64,000 bases of DNA from CAJWOS01 sp964502005 (GTDB taxonomy: Bacteria > Myxococcota_A > UBA796 > UBA2385), in contig CAZCUX010000003.1 of the NCBI GenBank assembly GCA_964502005.1, positions 248,001-312,000 of the forward strand, written 5' to 3'. The notes beneath the pieces were generated by a model. That model was not told the DNA's origin, ran no database searches, and saw only the letters and a program-made list of their open reading frames with translations. Below are positions 34,981 through 43,372 of the stretch, in pieces (the stretch's first letter is position 1; every line of letters starts with the position of its first letter). The position numbers and the translations under genes were made by a program.

Positions 34981-35744
34981 CGGGAATGGTCGCCATCGCT
35001 CGGCGGGAGCTGGATAGCTATTTTGCGACTCCATTGGGTTGGGTCGTGCTCTGCGGATTCGTTGTCATTACGGGGTTTTTCTTTAGCACGTTTTTGGTGC
35101 AGTTCAACCAGTACGCCTTGAGCGCGGGCTTTGACCCCTATGGTGCAGGTGCAGTGGACCTCAACGAAGCGCTCGTCCCGATGTTGTTTAGCAACTGGAC
35201 GGTTGTATTGATGTTGATGTGCCCTGCCATCTCGATGCGGATTTTTTCGGAAGACATCAAGCAGCGCAGTTTTGAATTGCTTCTGAGCTCGCCGATTTCG
35301 AGCGGGGCGATTGTGCTTGGCAAGTTCCTTGGCGCAATGGGCTTTCTCTCTGTGGCATTTGCTGCGACGTTGTACCAGCCTGCCGTATTGTATTGGCTTG
35401 GGTCGCCGGACCCCGGTGTGCTTACGGGAAGCTATCTCTCGGTGATGCTCTTTGCTGCCTGCTGTGTATCGGTGGGGATGCTGGCGAGCTCCTTTACAAA
35501 CAGTCAGATTGTTGCTTTTATGGTAACGTTCGTCTCCCTTCTTGTGTTGTATCTGCTGCCTTGGGTAACAGAGGGGTCCACGCGAGATTGGGTTTCGGCT
35601 TTGGGCGATGTGGGCATGGGAGCCCACATTCAGGAGCTGGGCAAAGGTCTCGTTCATCTGGACGATATGGTCTATTTCCTTTCGTTCATCGGCGTGTGTT
35701 TGTTTGCGACGCACCAGCGCGTTGAATCGTTCCGGTGGCGGTAG
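34977..35744 (+). CDS. ABC-2 type permease (GldF-like)
   Basis: The 255-residue membrane protein has six hydrophobic segments, beginning with FATPLGWVVLCGFVVITGFF. The diagnostic segment MRIFSEDIKQRSFELLLSSP (about residues 84-103) is the conserved cytoplasmic element of ABC-2/GldF permeases. It starts at an ATG overlapping the ATPase stop by 4 bp and is 12 bp upstream of the GldG-like gene. Translocation pore of the transporter. Confidence 0.92.
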   Translation: MTGMVAIARRELDSYFATPLGWVVLCGFVVITGFFFSTFLVQFNQYALSAGFDPYGAGAVDLNEALVPMLFSNWTVVLMLMCPAISMRIFSEDIKQRSFELLLSSPISSGAIVLGKFLGAMGFLSVAFAATLYQPAVLYWLGSPDPGVLTGSYLSVMLFAACCVSVGMLASSFTNSQIVAFMVTFVSLLVLYLLPWVTEGSTRDWVSALGDVGMGAHIQELGKGLVHLDDMVYFLSFIGVCLFATHQRVESFRWR

Positions 35745-35756
35745 GAGGACGGCATC

Positions 35757-37418
35757 ATGAAGCGATTCAATTGGATTCTCGGTGCGTTGGGACTTTTGGC
35801 GCTGGGTGGCTTTGGCGCCCACGCCGTCCTTTCGGATGTGTTGCTCGTCGAATGGGAGGCAGCGGGCGGCGTAGGGGCGCTGCTGGTGCTGGTTTGGCTG
35901 TGGCTCGACCGCGAGGAGCTGACGCGCAGTGCGATGTCCCGTGGTGCCCAGTATTCGGCCATGGCCTCGGTTTTGGTGGTGGTCGCTGCGGGCGTTGCGG
36001 TTGCGCTAAATGTGCTAGCATCTCGCTATGACAAGCGGTTTGATATTACGGCAACGCACCGCCACGCACTTTCGGACCAAACACAGCAAGTGTTGGCCGG
36101 GCTCACCCAGGATGTAGAAATCCACGCGTTTTTCGCGCCGGGCCTTGTGGATGGAGAGACCCTTCGCACTCGTCTCGACGGTTTTCTGGAGCATAGCACC
36201 CGTCTCACCGTCACCTTTCATGACCCCGTCGCCGAGCCTTTGGTTGCCCGAGAGTTCGATATTACGACGGAGTATGGCACGGTGGTGCTCAAGGCGGGCG
36301 AGCAAGTTCAGCGCTTGGAGTCCCGTTTCGACGAAGAGTCATTGGTCAACGCCCTAGTTCGTCTCACCTCCGCGCGAGAGCACGTCATTTGCTTCTCCGA
36401 GGGGCACGAGGAGGTCGACCCTGACGATGAAACCTCCGCAGTGGGAATGGGTGCCGCGGTCGTAAAGCTAGAAAGCCAAAACTATACCGTTCGCAAGGTG
36501 TTTCCCGCTCGCGAGGGGCAGATTCCTGCCGATTGCGAGGTTTTGGTCATCGGTGACCCCCAAGTCGACTGGCATCCCGCCGAGCGGGAAATGATGGCGG
36601 CACATGTGGCGAGTGGTCGCTCCGTACTCGTTCTCGTGGAGCCCACCCGCGCTCCGGGTCTCGTGACTGATTTGAGTCGTTACAACATCAATGTGGGTGA
36701 CGACATCGTGTTGGAGCAGAATCCCAACTATCAGCTGGTGGGTGGCGATATTAGTTATGTTGTGTTGGCGGGGGAGAGCTTCGACTTTCACCCGATTACC
36801 AATCCGATTCGAGGCGCCGTTTTGCTGCGCGTGGTGCGAAGTGTCTCCGTCGCCGACGCGTCGATGATGGGAATTCAGGTCCAAGAAATCGCGAAAACAT
36901 CGGCGTTTGGTTGGGCCGAGCGCGATTATATGACCGCCGCGCCCCAGCCTGACCCTGGCACCGACCGGCTTGGCCCTGTACCCGTTGTGGCGGTGGCGGA
37001 GGTCACGGACCCTTCCGTGATTTCGGTCGGTTCCACGCGCGTCGTCGTCGGGCAAAGCACTTCCGACCGAAGCCTCCCGGCCCCCGACATCGAGGGTCAG
37101 CCTGCCGAAGACTCCAATGCAGGCGTTCCTACCTACACGCCAAAAGCGGGCGCAAAGGTCGTCGTCGTGGGCGACGTAGACTTCGCAACGAATGAGTTGT
37201 TGGATCAGTTCAACAACCGTGACTTTCTCCTCAATACGATTGCATGGCTTGTTGGCGAAGACGCGCAAATCAGTATTCGTGGTGAAGACGGCACGGGTGG
37301 CCGCTTCAACATGACCGAGAGTCAGTTCGTGATTGTGTTGCTTTTGGCAATGTTGGTCGCACCCGGCATGACCATTATGGGTGCAGTAGGCGCTTGGCGA
37401 GACCGGCGGAGTCGCTGA
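35757..37418 (+). CDS. GldG-like auxiliary subunit of the ABC transporter
   Basis: The 553-residue protein has N-terminal membrane helices (~5-25, ~35-50 and ~62-82) and a large extracytoplasmic domain of the GldG/ABC-type uncharacterised family (~90-500). Landmarks are KRFDITATHRHALSDQTQQV, the acidic EGHEEVDPDDE and VVVGDVDFATNELLDQFNNR near the end, which is the family's hallmark. One C-terminal helix follows (~525-547). An AGGAGG lies upstream of the ATG. It closes the three-gene transporter operon and is followed by a strong hairpin. Confidence 0.9.
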   Translation: MKRFNWILGALGLLALGGFGAHAVLSDVLLVEWEAAGGVGALLVLVWLWLDREELTRSAMSRGAQYSAMASVLVVVAAGVAVALNVLASRYDKRFDITATHRHALSDQTQQVLAGLTQDVEIHAFFAPGLVDGETLRTRLDGFLEHSTRLTVTFHDPVAEPLVAREFDITTEYGTVVLKAGEQVQRLESRFDEESLVNALVRLTSAREHVICFSEGHEEVDPDDETSAVGMGAAVVKLESQNYTVRKVFPAREGQIPADCEVLVIGDPQVDWHPAEREMMAAHVASGRSVLVLVEPTRAPGLVTDLSRYNINVGDDIVLEQNPNYQLVGGDISYVVLAGESFDFHPITNPIRGAVLLRVVRSVSVADASMMGIQVQEIAKTSAFGWAERDYMTAAPQPDPGTDRLGPVPVVAVAEVTDPSVISVGSTRVVVGQSTSDRSLPAPDIEGQPAEDSNAGVPTYTPKAGAKVVVVGDVDFATNELLDQFNNRDFLLNTIAWLVGEDAQISIRGEDGTGGRFNMTESQFVIVLLLAMLVAPGMTIMGAVGAWRDRRSR

Positions 37419-37460
37419 CGGGGACAGTGCGGAAATCCGGGGAACAGCGCAAGAATGCCA

Positions 37461-37495
37461 AACGGGTAGTCCCCAGAAGAGGGATACTACCCGTT
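37461..37495. terminator. Bidirectional hairpin between convergent genes
   Basis: AACGGGTAGT (37461-37470) and ACTACCCGTT (37486-37495) form a perfect 10-bp stem, and the 15-nt loop contains CCC and GGG that could extend it. It lies between the convergent GldG-like and SCP2 genes and likely ends both transcripts, although T-tracts are absent. Confidence 0.6.
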
Positions 37496-37562
37496 GGGAG
37501 TAGCGCAGGGTCCATCGAGGTCGAGAGGCGGCGATACCGTGCCTCCGCCGATGGACGCCCGC

Positions 37563-37883
37563 TCAGGCGAGAAGCGTTTGCAGCTTCGTGGCCAAGCCAA
37601 GGTTGGACACCTTGAGCTTGAGGCCCATCACCTTCCGCGGTGCCACGGCGGGGTTGTCGAGGATTTCTTCCCAGTCTTCCTGCTTGGTGGTGAGGATACA
37701 ATCGGGCTTGCCGTCGAATGCGCCTTCACCGAGGTTGCTGTTTCCGTTCTTCAGGTCGACAAACCAAATGCCAGCGCCGTCGATGTTGAACTGGAAGACC
37801 GCGTTGACGGACTTCGCCAGGTCGGGATTCTTCTCGATTTTCTTCGGAAGGTATTCGTTGAAGAATGCTTGGGTCTTGGACAT
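37563..37883 (-). CDS. SCP2 sterol-binding domain protein
   Basis: The 106-residue single-domain protein matches the SCP2 pattern: SVNAVFQFNIDGAGIWFVDL, then EGAFDGKPDCILTTKQEDWE and the C-terminal PRKVMGLKLKVSN hydrophobic segment. The family binds hydrophobic ligands such as sterols, fatty acids or acyl-CoA in a tunnel; the bacterial ligand is unknown. No signal peptide, so cytoplasmic. It appears monocistronic, convergent with the ABC operon. Confidence 0.85.
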   Translation of the reverse strand: MSKTQAFFNEYLPKKIEKNPDLAKSVNAVFQFNIDGAGIWFVDLKNGNSNLGEGAFDGKPDCILTTKQEDWEEILDNPAVAPRKVMGLKLKVSNLGLATKLQTLLA

Positions 37884-38049
37884 CGGAACGCTCCATCTTC
37901 GGCGCGCTGTGCGCTGATTGAGGTGGGGTCGCGCCCGAGCCCCGGTTTGCGGTGGCTCGACGGACCGATGCGGAACGGCAGCTTCGCGCGTTCAGCAGGG
38001 TGAATGAATCCTCATTCAGTGACTGTCTACCGTCTTCGTGGGGGGCGAG

Positions 38050-38970
38050 TCAACCCGTTCCCGCCAACCTTGTGGTGGGAACCGCGGAATCTCGTGTTGC
38101 GTTTGCTTGCATCGGGCCAAGAAGGGCGAGAAACGGTGCGATTTCCCGAGATGACATTCGAAAGGAGCCAAGGCGCCCGGTCCAACCATGCCAATCGCTT
38201 CCACCCGTGGTTACGAGTCCCAATCGAAGGGCGAGCCTCGATAGCAGCGCTTGCCCGGTGGAGGACAAGGACGGTCGACCGACCTCGAGTCCCATCAAGC
38301 CCATCGTCGCGAAAATTTCGGCGTGTTGTTCTGCATCGACAATGTCGGGGTGGGCCCAAACCGGAATTCCCCCCGCTGCTCGTATGGTGTCCAGGGCGGT
38401 TTGTAGGGGGAGCTCGATTTCGGGTACGGCACCTGTTTTGCGTGACAGGGGGCCGAGAAACGCCGACTGAATCGTTCCCGCGCGGCCCGCCTTCACGAGT
38501 GCTTGTGCGAGGTGGTAACGCGTAAGCGCTTGTTCGCCGTCCCATGCGGTGGACGGAGCCCGCGGAATGTCGTGGTAGTCAAGGTTTTCGAGCGCGTCGT
38601 CGAATCGTCTCGCCCTTTCTCGACAACGTTCCTGCAAGAAAGCCCGAAACGAGGCAGGCATCTCGCCCGGAAAAAACGCGAGAATGTGCCGCTCTCGTCC
38701 TTCGTAGACGGCAGATATCTCCGCCCCATGGATGTGCCGAAGGGTGCGGTCTCCGACGTGGATAGAGCCTGCAGGAAGCGAAGGTGGGACATCGTGGTCG
38801 GTAAGGGCGATGATGGCGAGCCCTCGTTGGGCACACATCGCGACGACTTCGTCGGGAGGGCAAGCGCCATCCGAACGCAGGGTGTGGAGATGCAGGTCAC
38901 AGCGCGGGTCAAACCCAACCGGACAGTCGAAGCGTGCCTTGCGGCTGCGGCGGCGTCGGGCTTTGCTCAT
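38050..38970 (-). CDS. PHP-domain metal-dependent phosphoesterase
   Basis: The 306-residue protein carries the PHP metal-binding motifs: DLHLHTLRSDG near the N-terminus, ALTDHDVPP, GAEIS, VWAHPDIVD in the middle and TTGGSDWHG at the C-terminal end. These supply the His/Asp/Glu ligands of a trinuclear site, as in YciV/RnaAM-type phosphoesterases that hydrolyse 3',5'-nucleotide bisphosphates or short RNA 5' ends. The first ~20 residues are very basic (KARRRRSRKAR). The ATG overlaps the stop of the DivIVA-like gene by 4 bp. Confidence 0.9.
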   Translation of the reverse strand: MSKARRRRSRKARFDCPVGFDPRCDLHLHTLRSDGACPPDEVVAMCAQRGLAIIALTDHDVPPSLPAGSIHVGDRTLRHIHGAEISAVYEGRERHILAFFPGEMPASFRAFLQERCRERARRFDDALENLDYHDIPRAPSTAWDGEQALTRYHLAQALVKAGRAGTIQSAFLGPLSRKTGAVPEIELPLQTALDTIRAAGGIPVWAHPDIVDAEQHAEIFATMGLMGLEVGRPSLSSTGQALLSRLALRLGLVTTGGSDWHGWTGRLGSFRMSSREIAPFLALLGPMQANATRDSAVPTTRLAGTG

Positions 38971-39434
38971 CGGGCCGCGGGAGCATCGTGGCTCAGCTCT
39001 TCAATGGTGCGCGAATACGCCTCGATTACGGCACGCAAATCGGCCAAGAGGCGGGCGCGGCTGGAGCGCAGGCGTACAATGTCGGCTTGCATTTCTCGCC
39101 GTTCTTCAGACGCCGCCAACAGCACTTTCTCGGCTTCCAGGCGGGCTTCTCCGACGATGATGTCGGCTTCGCGGCGGGCGGTCCGGTCCATGTCGTCGGA
39201 AATTCGACGGGCCATCATCAAGGTGTTCTTGATGTCGGACTCCGAGTTTCGAAGTTCGGCAATTTCCGCATCCCGGCGGGCAAGCTCTTCGCGAAGTCGC
39301 TGGCTTTGGCGCAAGGACTCCTCAAGAGACTCTCGCACGGCGTCGAGGAAGTCGCGCACTTCGTCGGGTTCGTAGCCCCCACGGCGCGCTTCAGCGAACT
39401 GTTTTTGGATGATGTCGAGCGGCGTGACGCGCAT
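38967..39434 (-). CDS. DivIVA-like coiled-coil protein
   Basis: The 155-residue protein begins with the DivIVA lipid-binding module (RVTPLDIIQKQFAEARRGGY, then EPDEVRDFLDAVRESLEESL). A long coiled coil follows (LREELARRDAEIAELRNSES, DIIVGEARLEAEKVLLAASE). DivIVA/GpsB-type proteins mark curved membranes and organise polar growth, division or chromosome position. The overlap with the PHP gene is likely translational coupling. The N-terminal domain is clear; the cellular role in this organism is inferred. Confidence 0.87.
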   Translation of the reverse strand: MRVTPLDIIQKQFAEARRGGYEPDEVRDFLDAVRESLEESLRQSQRLREELARRDAEIAELRNSESDIKNTLMMARRISDDMDRTARREADIIVGEARLEAEKVLLAASEERREMQADIVRLRSSRARLLADLRAVIEAYSRTIEELSHDAPAAR

Positions 39435-39461
39435 CAGGGGACCCAGTCAACGGCTACGGGT

Positions 39462-41042
39462 TCAGAGAGGGGCAACCGGCGAGGCGGATACGGTTGGCGG
39501 TGCCAATCCCGGCTCGGCGACAGATGCGTCTATACTGCCAGAACCGGCGGCCAACGCGCCGTCGTTCTGGCTGTGTACGAAGTCCGCGCGTGGTGCTGCC
39601 GTGAGGACCCGTTGCTTGAATGCAACGAGCGGATACGGTTGTTGTAACGCCTCGACCGCGTATTGTTCGAGGTTTTCAATGCCTTTTGGACTCGCAATCA
39701 ACGCGATGTTGTCGCCCCGCAATCGTGCGCGGAATTGACCGAATCCATTGGCCCATGCCCCGCGGGCGCTTCGTACATTTCGGTGCAAAATCCGAATGTC
39801 GCGACCTTGGATAGAGACGACGTCCAAAACTGCGTCGTCAGGCAAGTCGAACGTGACGTCCCAGCCGTCGATAGAGTGATGGAACTGGGCTTGAATGGGG
39901 GTAGGCGACGTTGGAAGCGCGGGGCGTGCCATGACAACGCCCAAGCAAACGACCGCCGCAGACACCGCCAATGCTCCCGCCCACCATCCTCGCGCAGACG
40001 GAGGGGGTGGTGCTGGCAAAGGCAATGGAGCCCGTCCGCATACGTCTCCCCAAGGGCGCGCGCGCGCGCGGTCGACCGCTTGGGTTGCAATTGGACCGAG
40101 CACGGTTTGGCCGGACCAGCGGCCGTTTCCCGTGCTGCGGGCCGCACGAACGTGGTGGCGCGCGGGGTGTCCCGCCGTACAAAGCTCGACCAGTCCTTCG
40201 TAGACTGCGGCCTCTGCGTCTCCCGAAACGAGCCAGATTCCATCTCCTGCGCGACACCCTTGGGTGCCGACCAGTGCGTCGATTTCGCGCCAGGTGTTGC
40301 GGGCGTCGGGGTGCACCAGCAGGGCGATGAGGTCGACGGAGCTGCTCGCCGGAGATTGGCTCGCGGAGGGCGCGAAGAGGTCCTGGGGCGTGAGGTGCCG
40401 CGCGCGAAGGAGGCGAACAGCGCGGCTGGTTCGCGGGCATTGCTCGGCGTGCGCGAGGCCCGCGGGACTCATCAAGCCCAGTGGCCCTGGCCCGCCCGGA
40501 TGTGCGAGGTTGGCGAGGCGCTTGAGGAGAGTGTCGAGTTGGCGGTATTCGTTGCGCCAGACTTCGTGCTGCCCAACGACGGCCTTGAGCTTCGTTCGCA
40601 GGCGCTCGCGGGCATCCTGAAGAAAACCGACGGGACAGCGGAGGTGTTTCGCTGCCACTTCCATCGACAGACCTTCAGCGTAGTGCAAGCGAAAGGTCGC
40701 GAGCTCGGCGTTGTCGAGCCCGTCGATGAGTGCGTCGCGCCAATCTTGGGCGGGAACATCGACTTCGGGTCCGATGCGTGGAGGCGCGTTGTAGACGCTA
40801 TCCAGCCGGCGCTTCAGAAAGTCTTCTGTCCATTCAGGGGTCAGCCACTCCGCCACGTCGATGGTCATGCCGGGCGAGATGCTTCGAAGGACGTGCTCTC
40901 GCGCATCTTGCAGCGCGCTTGGCGAGATGGCAATGCCTCGCTGAAGGAACGTCCACGCCACCTGAATGGTCACAGGGAGCCACAGGTCGCGCACAGGCAG
41001 GTCAGTTGGCCCATGGGAAATGGGAGTCGTAGAAGCAGCCAT
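39462..41042 (-). CDS. Membrane protein with sigma-region-4-like helix-turn-helix
   Basis: The 526-residue protein has a cytoplasmic N-terminal half. Residues ~105-155 match the C-terminal helix-turn-helix of ECF-type sigma factors (DNAELATFRLHYAEGLSMEV, AAKHLRCPVGFLQDARERLR). No clear region 2 is seen. A Pro-rich linker and one TM helix (~345-363, AGALAVSAAVVCLGVVMA) follow, then a periplasmic beta-rich domain (WDVTFDLPDDAVLDVVSIQG) of ~160 residues. The layout resembles a sigma or anti-sigma-type transmembrane regulator in one chain. The ATG at 41042 follows a GTG; no good ribosome-binding site is visible. Confidence 0.72.
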   Translation of the reverse strand: MAASTTPISHGPTDLPVRDLWLPVTIQVAWTFLQRGIAISPSALQDAREHVLRSISPGMTIDVAEWLTPEWTEDFLKRRLDSVYNAPPRIGPEVDVPAQDWRDALIDGLDNAELATFRLHYAEGLSMEVAAKHLRCPVGFLQDARERLRTKLKAVVGQHEVWRNEYRQLDTLLKRLANLAHPGGPGPLGLMSPAGLAHAEQCPRTSRAVRLLRARHLTPQDLFAPSASQSPASSSVDLIALLVHPDARNTWREIDALVGTQGCRAGDGIWLVSGDAEAAVYEGLVELCTAGHPARHHVRAARSTGNGRWSGQTVLGPIATQAVDRARARPWGDVCGRAPLPLPAPPPPSARGWWAGALAVSAAVVCLGVVMARPALPTSPTPIQAQFHHSIDGWDVTFDLPDDAVLDVVSIQGRDIRILHRNVRSARGAWANGFGQFRARLRGDNIALIASPKGIENLEQYAVEALQQPYPLVAFKQRVLTAAPRADFVHSQNDGALAAGSGSIDASVAEPGLAPPTVSASPVAPL

Positions 41043-41187
41043 CACAAACGGCCCGCGAAGGAGGGAGCGGGAGGTGACCGGGGGTGGTCACGCGGGGACC
41101 CACAGTCTAACGCCGACCGGGGCCCTTGGCTGCGATGATTTGTCAGCGAATGACCGCATTTCGTGGAACATGTCCCGCGGGTCTTGT

Positions 41188-41352
41188 TCAGGCGGCGTGC
41201 TGGCGTTTCGCTTGCGGAGTGGCATCGGCCAGAAGGTCATTGATGACGGCGGCGGTTGCGACGGAAGCGAGTTCCTCGTCGCCATACAGTTCCATGAACC
41301 GCGCGTAGAAGATAGAGATGAGCTCGCCGATGTTCGTGTGTTCGTTCTGCAT
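41188..41352 (-). CDS. Small 54-aa helical protein
   Basis: The frame is open upstream to 41490, but the ATG at 41352 has GGAGGT four bases upstream and gives a compact 54-residue acidic protein: MQNEHTNIGELISIFYARFM, then a helix with DEELASVATAAVINDLLAD. It is similar in size, start (MQ), F-Y-x-R element and acidic Leu/Ala helix to the 57-aa product at 4261-4434. A near alternative start is the ATG at 41355. It may be co-transcribed with the sigma-region-4-like membrane protein, whose start lies 145 bp downstream on the same strand. Function unknown. Confidence 0.6.
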   Translation of the reverse strand: MQNEHTNIGELISIFYARFMELYGDEELASVATAAVINDLLADATPQAKRQHAA

Positions 41353-41914
41353 CATGACCTCCGCCATTCGACCGGTGGACGTTTGGGTGGATGCAGGATT
41401 CATGCCAAGTTGGGTGGGGCGATGATTTGTCTGCGAAGTAGAACCCAGGATTCGGAACGCGCGTCGCTCATTGTATGAATGGTGGTGCAAAACGCTGTAC
41501 TGATGGAGCTTTGCGCGTCGTAGGTCTGATTCTTGGATTGTTGAAAATATTCAACATCGTAGTGATATTGATACAAAATGGCAGCTTGTGGACGCGAACA
41601 TGTGCCTCGCGGAGACCGGCGTGTTCGTGCGCTGCACCGTGAAGGCGATTCGACAATCGTGGAGGATACTTCGGCAGCGAGTCGGAAACGAAACGTGTGT
41701 CATATTTGATTCGCGTTGGACTTTGGCGCGCTCTGCGACTCCGAATGGGTGTCGGCTGTGCCTTGCCGAACGGAATCGTCTCCGCGTGGAACATGCCCCA
41801 AAAAAAAGTCCGTGGAGGTTGTCCGCCATGGCCCCCGAAAAGTACGAGGCACGGTGCGGTGCGACGGGGCATCGATTGCCGTGGCTGCGCGACCATTCCA
41901 GCGAAGAGTGGGTG
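41353..41914. other. 562-bp gap with an AT-rich inverted repeat
   Basis: No supported gene. The centre (about 41530-41585) is AT-rich for this genome and holds TGTTGAA (41539-41545) and TTCAACA (41550-41556), a perfect 7-bp inverted repeat with a 4-nt centre. It lies upstream of the 54-aa gene and downstream of the rhomboid gene, both on the minus strand. An operator or promoter region is possible. Confidence 0.45.
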
Positions 41915-42745
41915 CTATCCGATTACAAAGGAGAACAATACCGCGGCGACAAACGAGCCCGCAGTGGCGAGAGCAAGCACCGTCGCGATGATTACATCGC
42001 TGCGCTTTGAAGGTTGGCGCTCAACCGCAGGCAGGAGAAACGCGACGGCCACGCCACTTGCAAGCCCGCCAAAGTGCCCGATGTGGTTTACGTTGCTGAG
42101 GAACAGTGTATAAAAAACTGCCATAAAGATGGAGCGGATGGCTTGGTCCTTGAGGGCAGCCCCGGCTGCTCCTCCGCGGCGCCAGCCGAAAACAGCGATG
42201 CCTCCAATCATACCGAATATCGAGCACGAAGCGCCGACGGTGGGAGCACCGCTGAGAACGTCGCTCGCCAAGAATCCGCCAAGTCCTGCGAGGGTAAACA
42301 GCGTAAATACACGCGGCGCGCCCCAAATCGACTGCAAGAGCCCCGCGAGACTGCGAAACCAATAGAGGTTGAATCCGATGTGGAGCAGGTTGGCGTGGCT
42401 ATAGTTTGCCGTGAACAGGGTCCAGATGTACCCCGCGCGCAGATGGGCACCGCTGGTGCCACCAAACAGCGCGATGACTTTGTTCGAGGGAGAGCCGATC
42501 GATAAAAAGCCCGATGGGCGAAACAACGCATTCGGGTCGTAACGTGCGGTGAGCGCGAGGTGGGCGACGTAAATGATACAAGACGCTGCAACGATGGCGA
42601 TTCCCGCGTCGAGCGTGTGTACCTTGGCCATCCAGCGACCGCCGCCGAGGGCTGCGGGTGCCACTGCGCCACAATAAGGACAGCGACGTTCCTCCCGCGA
42701 AATTAGTCGGCGGCACGTCCCGCAAATTACGGCTCCAGAAGTCAC
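41915..42745 (-). CDS. Rhomboid-family intramembrane serine protease with N-terminal zinc ribbon
   Basis: The 276-residue protein starts at GTG 42745, which overlaps the stop of the preceding gene (GTGA) and has a GGAG six bases upstream; an ATG at 42784 is less likely. Residues 8-25 form a zinc ribbon (CGTC, then CPYC). The rhomboid core has the HxxxN loop (HIGFN, ~122-126), the nucleophile motif GASCSIFG (Ser ~173) and the catalytic His in NHIGHFGGLASG (~224). So the Ser-His dyad is intact, although the usual Gly after the Ser is Cys. Six to seven TM helices are apparent. Substrates are unknown, but the coupled upstream gene encodes a protein with a TM tail suited to cleavage. Confidence 0.9.
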   Translation of the reverse strand: MTSGAVICGTCRRLISREERRCPYCGAVAPAALGGGRWMAKVHTLDAGIAIVAASCIIYVAHLALTARYDPNALFRPSGFLSIGSPSNKVIALFGGTSGAHLRAGYIWTLFTANYSHANLLHIGFNLYWFRSLAGLLQSIWGAPRVFTLFTLAGLGGFLASDVLSGAPTVGASCSIFGMIGGIAVFGWRRGGAAGAALKDQAIRSIFMAVFYTLFLSNVNHIGHFGGLASGVAVAFLLPAVERQPSKRSDVIIATVLALATAGSFVAAVLFSFVIG

Positions 42746-43167
42746 GCGCGTCTCCGCCAAAGAAGACCCATGAGCGCGGCCCATACGAGCGAAAGCGCGC
42801 CGCGATGGGAGCTGGTGCTGCAGCTTGTGGGCAACGAATATCGGGTGCCAATCTCGGGATCGAGCACGGCGATGTCGATGAGGTCGGGCTCGGCGGCCAC
42901 TTCACCCTCGCGTACGACCAACTCGAAGGCATAGCGGCCGGGTAGGTCCGCGAAGAACGAAGGCGTGGGGGTATCCGCGCTGTTGAGCGGAACGCGAGGC
43001 CCACCGACTTGCACCCATCGAAATTCGAGATTGTCGCCTTCAGATGCGCGACCATCCAGAATGATGGTCTCACCGGGATACGCAAGAAACGGACGCCCGG
43101 CGCGTGATACTGGCGTCGCATGTGCTTGGGTCGAAAACAGGAAAATTATACAAGGAAGTGCGCGCAT
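42742..43167 (-). CDS. Secreted PKD-like protein with MYXO-CTERM-like tail
   Basis: The 141-residue protein starts with a short signal peptide (MRALPCIIFLFSTQAHA). A single PKD/Ig-like domain follows (~25-105; PGETIILDGRASEGDNLEFR and PGRYAFELVVREG). The C-terminal tail is Cys116, then a hydrophobic helix (GALSLVWAALMGLLW) and a terminal RRRA. That Cys/TM/Arg pattern is the hallmark of C-terminal sorting signals such as MYXO-CTERM. The stop overlaps the rhomboid GTG start by 4 bp. The frame is open far upstream, but GAGGTG before the ATG at 43167 and the signal peptide fix the start. Confidence 0.8.
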   Translation of the reverse strand: MRALPCIIFLFSTQAHATPVSRAGRPFLAYPGETIILDGRASEGDNLEFRWVQVGGPRVPLNSADTPTPSFFADLPGRYAFELVVREGEVAAEPDLIDIAVLDPEIGTRYSLPTSCSTSSHRGALSLVWAALMGLLWRRRA

Positions 43168-43372
43168 CGCCACCTCTGCGTGGGAGTGCAATAGGCTGGT
43201 CGTTGGTTCGTAACGCGGTACGGGGTGCGGTTGGGCCCCGTTGTGCATCAGCGGTGCAAGTGGTTGCACTGGTTGGTGTCTGCGACTAATCCGGGTTTGT
43301 TGGAGCGGTGGTGGCGACGCGTTGGTGTGTCGTCCGGTCCCGTTTGCTACCCGACCATGCGGAGTCGAAAAA

